Made by a program: the position numbers and the translations under genes. Shown here piece by piece: positions 28,353 through 36,403 of a stretch of 64,000 bases of DNA; position 1 is the first letter of the stretch, and every line of letters begins with the position of its first letter. The DNA comes from NZ13-RE01 sp049718665 (lineage in GTDB: Bacteria; Dictyoglomota; Dictyoglomia; Dictyoglomales; Dictyoglomaceae): the NCBI GenBank assembly GCA_049718665.1, contig JBNARO010000003.1, forward strand, positions 1 through 64,000. The letters are read 5' to 3'. The notes under the pieces were generated by a model. The model saw only the letters and a program-made list of their open reading frames with translations. It was not told where the DNA came from and ran no database searches.

Positions 28353-29208
28353 CCCTTAGTCCGTCTCCCAAAAGATTAAAACCAAATACCACAATCATTA
28401 TTACTATACCAGGAAAAATAGGATACCACCATGCACTCCTCATATATGCTAATCCTGCCTGAACCATGGAACCCCAGCTGGGAGTTGGTGCTTGAACTCC
28501 TAACCCTAAGAAGCTTAAACCTGCTTCTAACATTATCATTCCACCCATCCCAAGGGTAGCTTCGATAATTATTGGAGAGAGGGCATTAGGTAGGATATGC
28601 TTAAATAGTATCCTCCAAGTAGAAGCTCCTACTGCCTGAGCACTGGCAACAAAATCTCTTTCTCTTAAACTTAAAACTTGCCCTCTAACAATACGAGATA
28701 CTCCTGCCCAACCTATAAGTGCTACTGCAAGATACAAATTTTGAATACCAGGTCCAAAAACTGCTACTACTGCAATTACAAATAAAAGAAAGGGGAAGGC
28801 AAAGAGTATTTCTACAATTCTCATAATTAAATCGTCAATCCATCCCCCATAAAAACCCGCTATTAATCCTAAAACTGTACCTAAGGAAATAGATATTGCC
28901 TGAGCAAAAAATCCAATTTGGAGGGAGACTCTTGCACCATAAATTATTCTGCTTAAAATATCTCTTCCAAATTCGTCAGTTCCAAGTAAATTTTCTTTAT
29001 TGGGTGGCAATAAGTGTTTGGAAAGATCAACTTTATATGGATCATAAGGAGCAATTACTGGGGCGAAAATAGCAACAAAGACAATAAAAAGTACTATACC
29101 TAATCCAACAAGGGCAAGCTTATTCTTTTTAAGCCTTTTCCATGCTATTTTCCAAAGACTTCTCGGCTTCCTAATACTTTGTTGTAAGGTAAACTCATTA
29201 GTAGCCAT
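28324..29208 (-). CDS. Dipeptide/oligopeptide-type ABC permease DppC
   Basis: Second permease of a peptide/nickel-type importer (294 residues). It has the N-terminal cytoplasmic KIAWKRLKKNKLALVGL followed by a membrane segment, the loop HLLPPNKENLLGTDEFGRD typical of DppC/OppC, five further segments, and the ATPase-contact loop AQAVGASTWRILFKHILPN. It follows dppB by 11 bases. No DppD/DppF ATPase gene follows; the next gene is asp23. Confidence 0.92.
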   Translation of the reverse strand: MATNEFTLQQSIRKPRSLWKIAWKRLKKNKLALVGLGIVLFIVFVAIFAPVIAPYDPYKVDLSKHLLPPNKENLLGTDEFGRDILSRIIYGARVSLQIGFFAQAISISLGTVLGLIAGFYGGWIDDLIMRIVEILFAFPFLLFVIAVVAVFGPGIQNLYLAVALIGWAGVSRIVRGQVLSLRERDFVASAQAVGASTWRILFKHILPNALSPIIIEATLGMGGMIMLEAGLSFLGLGVQAPTPSWGSMVQAGLAYMRSAWWYPIFPGIVIMIVVFGFNLLGDGLRDALDPRLYI

Positions 29209-29219
29209 TGTGTTCCCTC

Positions 29220-30149
29220 CTATTCATAACGAATTCTTGGATCAATTAGAGCATAAGATAGATCAACTATTAGATTTGCAATTATATAGATAAAAGCTAT
29301 AAAAATAACCGTTCCTTGAATTACTGGGAGATCCCTATCAAGAATTCCTTGAACAGTTAGTCTTCCAAGTCCTGGCCATGCAAAGATTGTTTCAGTAAGA
29401 ACCGCACCAGTAAGAAGATCTCCTACCACCATCCCTGCATAGGTAACTACTGGAATGAGAGCATTTCTTAAGGCATGCTTAAAAATAACTAATCTTTCTG
29501 AAACTCCTTTTGATCTCGCTGTTATTATATACTCCTGTCTAATAACCTCTAACATTGAAGATCTTGCAAGACGAGCAAAATATGCTGCAGGTCTTGTCCC
29601 TAAAGCTATAGCTGGTAATACTACTGCTTTTAATCCATATTCACTCACATATCCCCCTAAAGGAAACCATCCAAGATTAAAACCAAATATTAATAAAAGA
29701 ATAATTCCTACCCAATAAACTGGAGCAGAAACTCCAAGTAAAGCAATGACCATAGCTATATAATCAAAAGCTGAATATTGTTTAACAGCTGAAATAATTC
29801 CTGCTGTTACACCAATTCCAACTGCTATAATAAAAGAAAATGACGCCAAAAGTGCGGTAGCTTTAAATCTTTCCAATATGGATTCTAATACTGGGATATT
29901 AGTCTTAAAAGACCTTCCAAAATCAAACTTAATTATTCTTCCTAAGAACATGAAATATTGAATATACCAAGGCTTATCTAAGCCCCAAGCCTTTCTAATT
30001 TGAGCTAAGACCTCTGCGTCTGCTCTTTGCCCCGCAATTAAACGCGCAGGATCTCCAGGAGCTATAAAAAATAAAGCAAAAGTAATCAGTGATACCCCTA
30101 AAAATACAGGTATTGCTTGAAGTAATCTTCTAACAAAGTACCTATACAA
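29220..30149 (-). CDS. Dipeptide/oligopeptide-type ABC permease DppB
   Basis: First permease (309 residues), with FVRRLLQAIPVFLGVSLITF at the N-terminus, GDPARLIAGQ, about six membrane segments and the EAA-like loop RSKGVSERLVIFKHALRNA. The start used is a TTG with GGAGG 11 bases upstream. An ATG seven bases upstream is out of frame and would give only a four-codon peptide. A stem-loop separates this gene from the binding-protein gene. Confidence 0.92.
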   Translation of the reverse strand: MYRYFVRRLLQAIPVFLGVSLITFALFFIAPGDPARLIAGQRADAEVLAQIRKAWGLDKPWYIQYFMFLGRIIKFDFGRSFKTNIPVLESILERFKATALLASFSFIIAVGIGVTAGIISAVKQYSAFDYIAMVIALLGVSAPVYWVGIILLLIFGFNLGWFPLGGYVSEYGLKAVVLPAIALGTRPAAYFARLARSSMLEVIRQEYIITARSKGVSERLVIFKHALRNALIPVVTYAGMVVGDLLTGAVLTETIFAWPGLGRLTVQGILDRDLPVIQGTVIFIAFIYIIANLIVDLSYALIDPRIRYE

Positions 30150-30179
30150 GTTCCATTTTTCCTCCTTCCTTTAAAATTG

Positions 30180-30209
30180 GGGGAGGTAAGATAAGAGTCT
30201 TACCTCCCC
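30180..30209 (-). terminator. Intercistronic stem-loop between binding protein and permease genes
   Basis: A perfect 12-bp stem (GGGGAGGTAAGA / TCTTACCTCCCC, six-base loop), followed on the minus strand by CAATTTTAAAGG. The short T-run suggests partial termination or 3'-end protection, favouring the upstream binding-protein mRNA. It parallels the stem-loop in the nucleoside-transporter operon at 12326. Confidence 0.7.
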
Positions 30210-30220
30210 ATTAATAATTC

Positions 30221-31786
30221 TTATTTCTTAGATAACCAAACTACTCTATATCTTACCCCAGAAAGTCCAGTTAATGGATCTACATATAATCCATGCACCC
30301 ATGGTTGATAGATTGGTTGCGATACATAGTAATAAATAGGAACTACAGGCATATCTTCTAATATTAATTTTTCTGCCTCATTGTAATACTTCACTCTTAA
30401 TTTCCAATTAGAAAATTTCCTTGCTTTATCTGTTAGTTCATCAACCTTAGGATTCTTATAGAAGCTGTGGTTTCCTGCTTCGCCAAAGTTCTTTGAGTTA
30501 AATAATACCCATAGGAAGTTATCTGGATCAATATAGTCTGCAACCCATCCAAGACGATATACTGGAAGTTCTCCTTTATCTAATAAATCAAGATATACTG
30601 CCCAATCATAATTCTGCAATTTTGCTTTAATTCCAATTTCTGCTAAATTAGCCTGTATTGCTTCCATAATTCTTTGATGAGCCTTACTAGTATTGTAATA
30701 TATAGTAATTTCAGGAAGACCCTTTCCTCCAGGATAACCTGCCTTTTCTAACAAATTCTTTGCTTCTGCAGGATTATAGCTAAAGTTTTCTTTTGCCCAA
30801 TTATACAGTTCTTTGCTAAATCCTGGCATAGATGGTGGAAGTATTGTATAAGCAACCTCAGCTCTCCCCCTACGAATAACTTTCACTATAGATTCCTTAT
30901 CAATAGCTCGTGCAATTGCCCATCTAAGATATTTGTTATCAAGAGGCTTCTTTTGGACGTTAAATCCTAAATAATAGAAACCAATTATAGGTTTACTAAG
31001 AATATATGGTTTATATTTTGGATCATTACTTACTCTATCCCATTCAGGATCTGGAATACCAGTAATATCTAATAATCCTTTCTCGAAGTTAAGGAAATCA
31101 ACTTGCTCATCTGGAATAATTGCCCATTCAATAGCATCAGTATATGGTCTTCCTCTAAAGTATTTTAAGTTAGCTTTTACTCTTATTTTTACATCATGTT
31201 TCCATTCATCAAATATATATGCTCCAGTTCCTACAGGCTTTACTGCGAAATCTTTTCCAAGCCTTTCTACCTCCTCCTTAGGTACTACCCAGAAGCAAGA
31301 ATATGTTAAGGTTGATAAGAAGGGGGCAAAAGGTTCTTTTAATGTGATTTCTAAGATATATTTACTCTTTGCTCTTACACTCTTAATAGGTTCGGTAAAG
31401 TTTGCTCTGGGAGATGCGGTCTTTGGATCCATAACTCTTTTTATAGAATATACAAAATCTTCTGCGGTAACCTTCCTTCCATTGTGAAAGTAGACATTAT
31501 CTCTCAAATAGAAAGTATAGGTTAGACCATCTTTTGATATGCTCCAACTTTTTGCAATAGCGGGTACTACTTCTCCATCAGGATTATATTCTACTAATCC
31601 ATCAAAAATTTGCCTTGCTACCTCATCAGAAGCGGTATCAGTAATCATTGCGGGATCTAAGGTTGGAGGGTCATTAATAAGGCTTCTTCTTAGAACTCCT
31701 CCATACTGGGGAGTTTGTGCTAAAGAAGAGCCTGTCAACAAAGTAATCAAAAAAGCTAATAATAAAACAATTGTTAAACGCTTCAT
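30221..31786 (-). CDS. Extracellular solute-binding protein, family 5 (peptide type)
   Basis: Periplasmic receptor for the DppBC-type permeases. The 521-residue protein has a signal peptide of about 23 residues ending SLA and no lipobox Cys. The family-5 start QYGGVLRRSLINDPPTLDPA is followed by a GLTYTFYLRDNVYFHNG block, YLGFNVQKKPLDNKYLRWAIARAIDK and a C-terminal lobe. The SD AAAGGAGG precedes the ATG. Peptides are the common cargo, but family-5 proteins also bind sugars and nickel; the ligand is not determined by sequence. Confidence 0.92.
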   Translation of the reverse strand: MKRLTIVLLLAFLITLLTGSSLAQTPQYGGVLRRSLINDPPTLDPAMITDTASDEVARQIFDGLVEYNPDGEVVPAIAKSWSISKDGLTYTFYLRDNVYFHNGRKVTAEDFVYSIKRVMDPKTASPRANFTEPIKSVRAKSKYILEITLKEPFAPFLSTLTYSCFWVVPKEEVERLGKDFAVKPVGTGAYIFDEWKHDVKIRVKANLKYFRGRPYTDAIEWAIIPDEQVDFLNFEKGLLDITGIPDPEWDRVSNDPKYKPYILSKPIIGFYYLGFNVQKKPLDNKYLRWAIARAIDKESIVKVIRRGRAEVAYTILPPSMPGFSKELYNWAKENFSYNPAEAKNLLEKAGYPGGKGLPEITIYYNTSKAHQRIMEAIQANLAEIGIKAKLQNYDWAVYLDLLDKGELPVYRLGWVADYIDPDNFLWVLFNSKNFGEAGNHSFYKNPKVDELTDKARKFSNWKLRVKYYNEAEKLILEDMPVVPIYYYVSQPIYQPWVHGLYVDPLTGLSGVRYRVVWLSKK

Positions 31787-31841
31787 AGCTTAACCTCCTT
31801 TAAAATTTATTTTTTATGGGAAAACTTAAAAACTCATCCCC

Positions 31842-32063
31842 TTATCTTATTAAGAATAATAAAGTAGAAGTTATCATAAAAAGAATTGCTAAAACTATGG
31901 TGGCTTGTTTCAAGGTTTTTTCCATTTTTCTCTTTGCCTTATAAAAGATTGATTGCCCTCCTCCAATAAATCCTAAACCTTCTCCTACTTCAGATTGAAA
32001 CAATATCACAGCTATTAGCCCTATTGATATTAAAAAGTGGAAAATTAAAAGTACTGTAAACAT
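31842..32063 (-). CDS. secG: Preprotein translocase subunit SecG
   Basis: Small accessory subunit of SecYEG. The 73-residue protein has two membrane segments (about 3-21 and 51-71) joined by a loop with VILFQSEVGEGLGF and GGGQSIFY, the usual SecG signature. It follows tpiA, a linkage common in low-GC bacteria. Confidence 0.9.
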   Translation of the reverse strand: MFTVLLIFHFLISIGLIAVILFQSEVGEGLGFIGGGQSIFYKAKRKMEKTLKQATIVLAILFMITSTLLFLIR

Positions 32064-32088
32064 AGTTCTATTCTCTCCTCTTTATTAT

Positions 32089-32838
32089 TTAAATTTTTAC
32101 TATCTCCCAGAAAGTTTGAGGATTTAAACTCGCTCCTCCCACCAAAGCTCCATCTATTTCAGGCTGAGACAAGAATTCAGAAATATTTTTAGGATTTACA
32201 CTTCCACCATACTGGATTCTTACTTGCTGAGAAACATTATCTGAATATTTTTCTTTTATAAGTTTCCTTATCAATAAAGCAACTTCATTAGCATCTTCTC
32301 CTTTAGCGGAATGTCCTGTTCCAATTGCCCAAACAGGCTCATATGCAATGACAAGTTTTTTCACTTTTTCATCATCTAATCCTTCTAAGGCTCCATTTAT
32401 CTGTTTTATAATAACTTCTTCTGTCTTTCCTTTTTGTCTTTCTTCCCACTTCTCTCCTACACAAAGAATTGGTATAAGCTCATGTTCAAAAGCTGATTTT
32501 AATTTTTTGTTAATAGTTTCCTCAGTCTCTCCAAAATATTGTCTCCTTTCAGAATGTCCAATAATTACATATTCACATCCTAAATCTTTTAACATAATAG
32601 GAGAAATTTCACCTGTAAAAGCACCCTCTTTTTCCCAAAAGAGATTTTGAGCGCCTAATTTATATGGTGAATCTTTTATAAAATCCCTTACCACAAAAAG
32701 GGAAGTAAAAGGAGGACATATAACTACCTCTTTTTCAGTATAGTTTTGAGAGAGAGACAAAAATTCTCTTAAAAAATCTTCTGTATCTTTTGTAGTCTTA
32801 TACATTTTCCAATTAGCAGCAATTATTTTCTTTCTCAA
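32089..32838 (-). CDS. tpiA: Triose-phosphate isomerase
   Basis: Interconverts dihydroxyacetone phosphate and glyceraldehyde-3-phosphate. The 249-residue TIM barrel shows the N-terminal AANWKMYKT with the active Lys, the catalytic His block IIGHSERRQYFGE, the catalytic Glu block YEPVWAIGTG and the phosphate loop QYGGSVNPKN. It lies in a pgk-roadblock-tpiA-secG run driven by the strong pgk promoter. Confidence 0.97.
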   Translation of the reverse strand: MRKKIIAANWKMYKTTKDTEDFLREFLSLSQNYTEKEVVICPPFTSLFVVRDFIKDSPYKLGAQNLFWEKEGAFTGEISPIMLKDLGCEYVIIGHSERRQYFGETEETINKKLKSAFEHELIPILCVGEKWEERQKGKTEEVIIKQINGALEGLDDEKVKKLVIAYEPVWAIGTGHSAKGEDANEVALLIRKLIKEKYSDNVSQQVRIQYGGSVNPKNISEFLSQPEIDGALVGGASLNPQTFWEIVKI

Positions 32839-32853
32839 TTTTACCCCCTCTTT

Positions 32854-33210
32854 CTACAAGATTCTCATAAGTTTATATACACCCTTTTTCACGCTATTTC
32901 TTATCTTTCCTAAATTTGCACCAGGAGTTGTGACAGCAACCAGCACCGCAGGTTTTCCCTCTATGGGCACTAAAAAAACTGCTCCTTCTTCAAAAATAAT
33001 TACAACTTCTTTTGTATTTCCCTTTACTAATTCTGTTCCAATCATTGATGTTGCTCTTAAACCACCAGAAGCTACTGCTCCTAAGGCTTCCACATCAGAA
33101 GAATCTTTTGCAGAGCTTTCTATCACTAATCCATCCTCGCTGGCTAAAAGAGAAATCTGAACCCCCTCAGTTTTAATAATTTCTTCTAAAATTTCTTTTA
33201 TATCCGCCAA
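32854..33210 (-). CDS. Roadblock/LC7-domain protein
   Basis: A stand-alone 118-residue roadblock/LC7 domain: IKEILEEIIKTEGVQISLLASEDG at the start (shown only in part here), a central VVIIFEEGAVFLVP strand pair and a C-terminal helix. Bacterial roadblock proteins (MglB type) usually regulate small Ras-like GTPases, or dimerise as scaffolds. No such GTPase gene is in this window. It is wedged between pgk and tpiA with short gaps (29 and 15 bases) and so shares their transcript. Function here is unknown. Confidence 0.82.
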   Translation of the reverse strand: MADIKEILEEIIKTEGVQISLLASEDGLVIESSAKDSSDVEALGAVASGGLRATSMIGTELVKGNTKEVVIIFEEGAVFLVPIEGKPAVLVAVTTPGANLGKIRNSVKKGVYKLMRIL

Positions 33211-33239
33211 ACTTCCCCCCTAAATCAAATTAATTTTTT

Positions 33240-34430
33240 TTATTTATCTAAAAGAACAGCTATTCCAGGCAAAACTTTCCCTTCTAAGAATTCTAAAGAA
33301 GCTCCTCCTCCTGTGGAGATATGAGTAAATTTATCTTCTAAACCGAATTTAGAGACAGCAGCTGCGGTATCTCCTCCACCTACAATGCTTACACAATTTT
33401 TATTATTAGTAATAGCCTTTGCAATCTCTCTTGTCCCTTCTGCAAATTTGTCAATTTCAAAAATTCCCATAGGGCCATTCCATATTATTGTCCGTGCTTG
33501 AGCTATTTCTTTACTGAATTTTTCTATAGATTTTGGACCAATATCTACTCCAATATCATCAGGTTCAAATTCACCAATATTTTTAATAGTAATAGGAGCA
33601 TTCTCTGATATTTCTTTAACCACCACTGCATCTTCAGGAAGAAGAAGTTTTACTCTCTTCTCTTCAGCCATTTTTATGAATTCCTTCGCTAAATCTACTT
33701 TATCTTCCTCCAGTTTTGATTTTCCTACCTCATACCCTTGCGCCTTTAAAAAAGTAAACATCATGCCTCCGCCAATAATTAACGTATCTACTTTCTCTAA
33801 AAGATTTTTAATAACTCCTATCTTATCAGAAACTTTTGCTCCGCCAAGAATACATACAAAAGGTCTTTCAGGACTCTCTAAGGCTTTCCCCATAATCTCT
33901 ATTTCTTTTTTGACTAAAAGTCCTGCAACTGCAGGAAGATATTTAGCCACTCCCGCGGTAGATGCATGAGCTCTATGAACTGTTCCAAAGGCATCATTTA
34001 CATAGATATCCCCAAGTTTTGCTAATTTTTTAGCAAATTCTGGATCATTAGCTTCCTCTTCCTTGTAAAAACGGAGGTTTTCAAGAAGAATAACTTGGGA
34101 AGGGTTCGTATTCTCCACTTCTTTTTCTACTTCTTCTCCAATACAGTCATTTAATTTCTTAACAGGTCTTCCCAAAAGTTCACTCAATCTTTTAGCAACA
34201 GCATCTAATCTTAAATCATCTTGAATTCCTTTGGGTCTTCCAAGGTGAGACATTAAAATTACCTTTGCCTGTTTTTCTATTAGATATTGAATTGTAGGTA
34301 AAGCTTCTCTTATTCTTCTATCATCAGTTATAACTCCATCTTTAATAGGAACATTAAAATCAACTCTTACTAAAACTCTTTTATTTCTTAATTCTTCATC
34401 TTTCAAATCCAAAATAGTTTTTTTCGCCAT
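33240..34430 (-). CDS. pgk: Phosphoglycerate kinase
   Basis: Glycolytic enzyme making ATP from 1,3-bisphosphoglycerate. The 396-residue protein has VLVRVDFNVP, the substrate loop SHLGRPKG, LLENLRFYKEEE, GGAKVSDKIGV and the C-terminal nucleotide motif GGGDTAAAV. SD AAAGGAGG precedes the ATG, and a consensus promoter lies 25-50 bases upstream. In the same window, GAPDH is separate at 58 kb. Confidence 0.97.
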   Translation of the reverse strand: MAKKTILDLKDEELRNKRVLVRVDFNVPIKDGVITDDRRIREALPTIQYLIEKQAKVILMSHLGRPKGIQDDLRLDAVAKRLSELLGRPVKKLNDCIGEEVEKEVENTNPSQVILLENLRFYKEEEANDPEFAKKLAKLGDIYVNDAFGTVHRAHASTAGVAKYLPAVAGLLVKKEIEIMGKALESPERPFVCILGGAKVSDKIGVIKNLLEKVDTLIIGGGMMFTFLKAQGYEVGKSKLEEDKVDLAKEFIKMAEEKRVKLLLPEDAVVVKEISENAPITIKNIGEFEPDDIGVDIGPKSIEKFSKEIAQARTIIWNGPMGIFEIDKFAEGTREIAKAITNNKNCVSIVGGGDTAAAVSKFGLEDKFTHISTGGGASLEFLEGKVLPGIAVLLDK

Positions 34431-34454
34431 TTCCTTTCCTCCTTTCTTTTAAAT

Positions 34455-34482
34455 ATTATAGGATTGTAGAATATTTTGTCAA
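34455..34482 (-). promoter_or_regulatory. Strong promoter for pgk-roadblock-tpiA-secG
   Basis: Minus strand: perfect -35 TTGACA (34477-34482) and perfect -10 TATAAT (34455-34460) with a 16-base spacer, ending a few bases before the pgk SD. It overlaps the sequence just after the yvcK stop, so pgk has its own strong transcript. Confidence 0.85.
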
Positions 34483-34483
34483 T

Positions 34484-35458
34484 TTAAAATTCCTTAATAA
34501 AATTAGTTAGAATAAACCTTGCTAATTTATCAGCATCATGCCTTACTAAATCACTTTCACTTATAAAATGACCTGCTAAAACTTTTACATTAAACCTTTT
34601 AAAATTTTCTAAATCTGGCTTAACAATATCCGCTCCAGAATTTCTATATTTCTCTAAAAGTTCTTCCTTAGGAAGCTGAGTATTTACAATTACATAATTC
34701 ACAGGAACAAAACCTAAGTGATCTACTATAGCAGAAAGATGGTCTGACGCAGAAAATCCTGTAGTTTCATGAGGCTGAGTCATGACATTGCATATATAAA
34801 TTTTAGGCACCCTTGCCTCTTTTATTGCGTTTTTAATTTCATCTATTAATAAGTTTGGAAGGATACTTGTAAAAAGACTTCCAGGTCCAATGATTATTAA
34901 ATCTGAATTTCTTAAAGCCTCTACCGCTTCTGGGGTTGCTTTTATAGGAGAGGAGGAAATAAGAGATAGTTTTTTAATTCTTCCTTCTTTATATGAAGAT
35001 ATAGCAGTCTCTCCAATAATTTCTACCCCATTATCAAAGATTGCCTTTAATTTTACTTTACACAAAGTAGAAGGAAAAACTTGACCTTTAATTGCTAAAA
35101 CTTTACTTGCCTCTTTTACTCCTAAGAGAAAATCACCAAGAATAGAGGACATGGCAACTAAAAAAATATTCCCAAAGGAATGTCCTTTAAGATCACCATT
35201 GTTAAATCTATACTGAAAAAGTTTCGTCATTAAAGCCTCTTCATCTGCTAATGCTACTAAACAGTTTCTTATATCCCCAGGAGGTAAGACATCTAAATCT
35301 TTGCTTAATCTTCCAGAGCTCCCCCCGTCATCACTTACAGTTACTATAGCACTTAATCTTAGAGGATATTTTTTTAAACCTCTAAGTATTGTGGACAGTC
35401 CTGTCCCACCACCAATAACAGTAATAGAAGGATAATTTTTCTCTTTATCACGAAACAT
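34484..35458 (-). CDS. yvcK: YvcK/CofD-family gluconeogenesis factor
   Basis: UDP-sugar-binding regulator of carbon use and cell-wall synthesis in low-GC bacteria. The 324-residue protein has the N-terminal loop VIGGGTGLSTILRGLK, the SDDGGSSGRL block, PPGDIRNCLVALAD and a late GPGSLFTSILPNL. These are YvcK signatures, shared in part with CofD. The start overlaps the rapZ stop by 11 bases. The rapZ-yvcK order is that of Firmicutes; the usual third gene, whiA, is absent here. Confidence 0.93.
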   Translation of the reverse strand: MFRDKEKNYPSITVIGGGTGLSTILRGLKKYPLRLSAIVTVSDDGGSSGRLSKDLDVLPPGDIRNCLVALADEEALMTKLFQYRFNNGDLKGHSFGNIFLVAMSSILGDFLLGVKEASKVLAIKGQVFPSTLCKVKLKAIFDNGVEIIGETAISSYKEGRIKKLSLISSSPIKATPEAVEALRNSDLIIIGPGSLFTSILPNLLIDEIKNAIKEARVPKIYICNVMTQPHETTGFSASDHLSAIVDHLGFVPVNYVIVNTQLPKEELLEKYRNSGADIVKPDLENFKRFNVKVLAGHFISESDLVRHDADKLARFILTNFIKEF

Positions 35459-36332
35459 CTTTAGAAATATCTCTATGAAATACCTTTACAGGATATTTTT
35501 GAGAGAGATAATCTGCTAAAACTTGAGCTATAACCACTGCTCTATGTCTTCCTCCTGTGCAACCTATAGATATATTTAAGTGTGTTTTCCCTTCCTCTTG
35601 ATATAATGGGATTAAAAAATCTAATAAATTTTTCACATGGCTTAGAAATTCTTGAGCTTCTTTACTATTTAACACATATTCCTTTACTTTATTAGATTCT
35701 CCAGAAAGAAATCTTAAATTTGGATCATAATAAGGATTTGGCAAAAATCTTACATCGAAGATAAGATGGGAATCTAAAGGAATCCCATATTTAAAACCAA
35801 AAGAATATATAGTGATCAGAAGATGAGTTTTAGATGTAAGTGTTAATCCCTCAATATATTCTAAGATTTTTTCTCTTAATAACTTCGCTGGTAGATTACT
35901 TGTATCAAGGATATGAGTTGCTAAATTTCTTATTTCTTGTAATCTTTGTTTCTCCAATCTAATACTTTCTAAGATTCCTCTTCCCTCTTTTGATAAAGGA
36001 TGTCTTCTCCGCGTCTCATTATATCTTTTTATTAAAGTTTCTTCATCCGCTTCTAAAAATAAAAGCATGTATTTTATATAATATTTCTTTAAGTTCTCAA
36101 ATATATCTTTAAAATTTTGTAAAAACTCTTCACTCCTTATATCTGTCACTAAAGCTACTTGAGAAATTTTTCCATCAGTATTCATACATAATTCTACTAA
36201 TGTGGGAATAAGATTAGGAGGGAGGTTGTCTACACAAAAAAATCCTATATCTTCCAAAATATGTAAAGCTTCAGATTTTCCTGCTCCTGATAAACCTGTT
36301 ATAATTATTAATTGGAAATTATTTTTTTCCAT
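35448..36332 (-). CDS. rapZ: RNase adapter/nucleotide-binding protein RapZ (YvcJ)
   Basis: P-loop protein that in enterobacteria delivers a small RNA to RNase E and in Bacillus (YvcJ) binds nucleotides. The 294-residue protein has Walker A GLSGAGKS at 13-20 and DNLPPNLI. The C-terminal domain has the conserved IGCTGGRHRAVVIAQ segment. It is the first gene of its leftward run and its ATG follows the putative -10 by only seven bases. Confidence 0.93.
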   Translation of the reverse strand: MEKNNFQLIIITGLSGAGKSEALHILEDIGFFCVDNLPPNLIPTLVELCMNTDGKISQVALVTDIRSEEFLQNFKDIFENLKKYYIKYMLLFLEADEETLIKRYNETRRRHPLSKEGRGILESIRLEKQRLQEIRNLATHILDTSNLPAKLLREKILEYIEGLTLTSKTHLLITIYSFGFKYGIPLDSHLIFDVRFLPNPYYDPNLRFLSGESNKVKEYVLNSKEAQEFLSHVKNLLDFLIPLYQEEGKTHLNISIGCTGGRHRAVVIAQVLADYLSQKYPVKVFHRDISKDVS

Positions 36333-36339
36333 GGTCTTT

Positions 36340-36345
36340 ATTATA
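36340..36345 (-). promoter_or_regulatory. Possible -10 of a near-leaderless rapZ promoter
   Basis: TATAAT on the minus strand ends seven bases before the rapZ ATG, so transcription would start at or beside the start codon. No SD is visible before the ATG and the -35 is weak (TTTATT at 17 bases). The intergenic gap to the divergent PBP1A gene is only 71 bases. Confidence 0.35.
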
Positions 36346-36403
36346 CATTAAAATTAAGATAAAATAAAGAATTATTCTGAAGCATTATTCGGAGGCTAAA
36401 AAT

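Noticed and set aside
30149..30156. A start of dppB at the ATG 30156
   Set aside because: It is out of frame with the permease and ends after four codons; the TTG at 30149 is in frame.
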